64,000 nucleotides of DNA from Candidatus Saganbacteria bacterium. GTDB taxonomy: Bacteria; Margulisbacteria; WOR-1; XYC2-FULL-46-14; XYC2-FULL-37-10. Made by a program: the position numbers and the translations under genes. The stretch spans positions 1 to 64,000 of the forward strand of contig JACRPL010000009.1 of NCBI GenBank assembly GCA_016223245.1. The letters are read 5' to 3'. This document shows, in pieces, positions 62,470 through 64,000 of this stretch (positions are counted from its first letter, which is position 1; each line of letters begins with the position of its first letter). The notes beneath the pieces are model-generated. The model ran no database searches. It saw only the letters and a program-made list of their open reading frames with translations, and was not told where the DNA came from.

Positions 62470-63971
62470 ATGAAAAAGGGAATATTTCGGACATAATCAA
62501 AAAAAGGATAATGGATTTTGAATCCACCGTCAAAGTCGAGCAGATAGGGAAGGTCGTCGAATCCGGGGACGGGATCGCGCGCATCAAAGGTCTTCCGCAG
62601 GCTTTGGCCGGCGGTATGATCGAATTCCCGAATGATGTATTTGGGTTGGTACTTAACTTGGAGCGGGACGAAATAGTCGCGGTAATACTTGGCGCACACA
62701 CGGCAGTTAAAGAAGGCTCTTGGGCTAAAGTTACGGGCCGCGTCATGCAAGTTCCGGTAGGTGAAGAACTGATCGGCCGTGTTGTTAACGGCGTTGGCGT
62801 TCCGGTCGACGGCAAGGGCGATATAAAAACAGATAAATTCCGACCGATCGAGCGATTGGCGCCTCAAGTCATCGAGAGAACTCCGGTTGTAAATCCTTTG
62901 CAGACAGGTATTAAAGTCGTTGACGCTTTGGTCCCCATTGGACGAGGCCAAAGGGAATTGATAATCGGCGACAGATCGACCGGCAAGACAACTCTTTTGA
63001 TCGATACTATTTTAAATCAAAAAACCGAGAACGTTATTTGTATCTATGTATCGATCGGGCAGAAAACATCTTCTGTCTTGCAGATAATCGAAAAGTTGAA
63101 GCAAGAAGGAGCGATGGATTACACGATCGTAGTAACCGCTCCTGCATCCGATCCGGCAGCTCTTCAGTATCTAGCGCCATTCACCGGATGCGCTATGGCC
63201 GAAGAATTTATGTACAACGGAAAAGATGTTCTTGTGATCTATGATGATCTTACAAAACACGCGCAATCCTATCGAATGATCTCAATTCTTTTACGAAGGC
63301 CTCCCGGACGCGAAGCGTATCCCGGAGATGTTTTCTATCTCCATTCAAGATTGCTTGAGCGCGCGGCAAAACTATCCGACAAACTTGGCGGCGGATCAAT
63401 GACGGCTCTTCCTGTTATCGAAACACAGCTTGGCGACGTATCGGCGTATATTCCGACAAACGTAATATCAATTACCGACGGCCAGATATTCTTGATATCC
63501 GACCTATTTAACGCGGGCATTCGTCCTGCAGTCAATGCCGGCGTATCAGTATCTCGCGTGGGCGGCGCCGCACAATCAAAAGCTATGAGAAAAGTAGCCG
63601 GAACTTTGAGGATCGATCTTGCCCAATATAGGGAAAAAGTCCAGTTCTCATTATTCTCCGAGGATATCGACAAAGAAACTAAAGCCCAGCTTCTTCGAGG
63701 ACAGGTAGTGACGGAAGTTTTGAAGCAGGGAAAGCACCAGCCGATGCATTTCGTCGATCAAGTCCTTATATTGTTCGCGGCTGTTAATGGCTTTTTAGAT
63801 GAAATTCCTATCCCTAAGATCAAAACATTCGAAAAAGACTTCTTGAACTTTATGAAACATTCATATCCTCAAATAATCGATGATATCAAGAAGTCAAACG
63901 ATATCACAAAAGAGACAAACGCCAAATTGAAGGAAGCTATCACAAAATTCAAGGAAGGTTTTAATGTCTGA
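62466..63971 (+). CDS. atpA: F0F1 ATP synthase subunit alpha
   Basis: A 501-residue alpha subunit with the regulatory nucleotide site [10 protein letters not shown] (Ser where most bacteria have Gln), the alpha signature QREIIGDR-like QRELIIGDR, and the usual N-terminal crown ([20 protein letters not shown]). Full length. Overlaps atpG by 8 bases. Confidence 0.97.
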   Translation: MNEKGNISDIIKKRIMDFESTVKVEQIGKVVESGDGIARIKGLPQALAGGMIEFPNDVFGLVLNLERDEIVAVILGAHTAVKEGSWAKVTGRVMQVPVGEELIGRVVNGVGVPVDGKGDIKTDKFRPIERLAPQVIERTPVVNPLQTGIKVVDALVPIGRGQRELIIGDRSTGKTTLLIDTILNQKTENVICIYVSIGQKTSSVLQIIEKLKQEGAMDYTIVVTAPASDPAALQYLAPFTGCAMAEEFMYNGKDVLVIYDDLTKHAQSYRMISILLRRPPGREAYPGDVFYLHSRLLERAAKLSDKLGGGSMTALPVIETQLGDVSAYIPTNVISITDGQIFLISDLFNAGIRPAVNAGVSVSRVGGAAQSKAMRKVAGTLRIDLAQYREKVQFSLFSEDIDKETKAQLLRGQVVTEVLKQGKHQPMHFVDQVLILFAAVNGFLDEIPIPKIKTFEKDFLNFMKHSYPQIIDDIKKSNDITKETNAKLKEAITKFKEGFNV

Positions 63972-64000
63972 CGTTTTAGCCCTAAAGAACAGGCATAAGA
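63964..64000 (+). CDS. atpG: F0F1 ATP synthase subunit gamma (partial)
   Basis: The ATG at 63964, overlapping the atpA stop, opens a frame [12 protein letters not shown] that matches the start of gamma subunits and runs off the window. Its place after atpA fits the canonical order. Confidence 0.8.
   Translation, partial: MSDVLALKNRHK

Overview
The window looks like a contig from an uncultivated bacterium with a Gram-negative type envelope. It carries a TolC-type channel, a MacA/MacB-like export system and beta-barrel-type proteins, alongside ordinary bacterial housekeeping genes (murA, wecA/wecB, pyrG, atp and nuo operons). The phylum cannot be fixed from the sequence. The gene mix resembles candidate groups such as Margulisbacteria/Saganbacteria or Omnitrophota, but that is an inference.

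Layout. 1-3527: transposase remnant, palindromic repeat, corA, rluE-like gene, a DUF2207 tail and a U32 (TrhP-like) gene. 3672-5549: decayed fragments of mobile or defence genes (YhcG nuclease, AlbA_2 regulator, KilA-N). 5651-22471: a large gas-vesicle locus. A divergent XRE regulator faces an operon of about 24 co-directional genes: gvpA, two helical-repeat proteins, a DnaJ-type zinc finger, gvpN, Hsp20, a CDC48-type AAA+ ATPase, four GvpF/L paralogues (one with a C-terminal J domain), an actin-like ATPase between two paralogous winged-helix proteins, gvpG, gvpO, two GvpJ-like genes, gvpK and several unknowns, then membrane and TPR proteins. 22655-23476: an IS4/serine-recombinase remnant abutting tRNA-Glu. 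23477-31174: envelope genes, ybeY, a CNNM-type protein and pyrG. 31257-32468: an AbiEii/XRE toxin-antitoxin pair. 32622-38626: thioredoxin-like protein and an ABC export operon with TolC. 38750-48582: three mini membrane ORFs and an 11-subunit complex I operon lacking nuoEFG. 48650-57620: a short MetH, then a 1333-residue ClpB-like protein with unknown neighbours. 57652-64000: rimI, a surface/beta-barrel-type protein and the ATP synthase operon, running off the right edge.

Most notable points. (1) The gas-vesicle locus couples the Gvp proteins to a distributed chaperone set (J domain, DnaJ zinc finger, Hsp20, CDC48) and to an actin-like protein, suggesting dedicated assembly and positioning. 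(2) The leader of gvpA holds a sigma-70-like promoter, a short ORF crossing a C20 tract and an intrinsic terminator whose loop contains that ORF's stop codon. This reads as a possible phase-variable attenuator. (3) A palindromic element family with compensatory arm changes occurs five times, once in frame inside ybeY; a second repeat family is inserted in frame in metH. (4) Several genes have -10 boxes so close to the start codon that leaderless mRNAs are likely.
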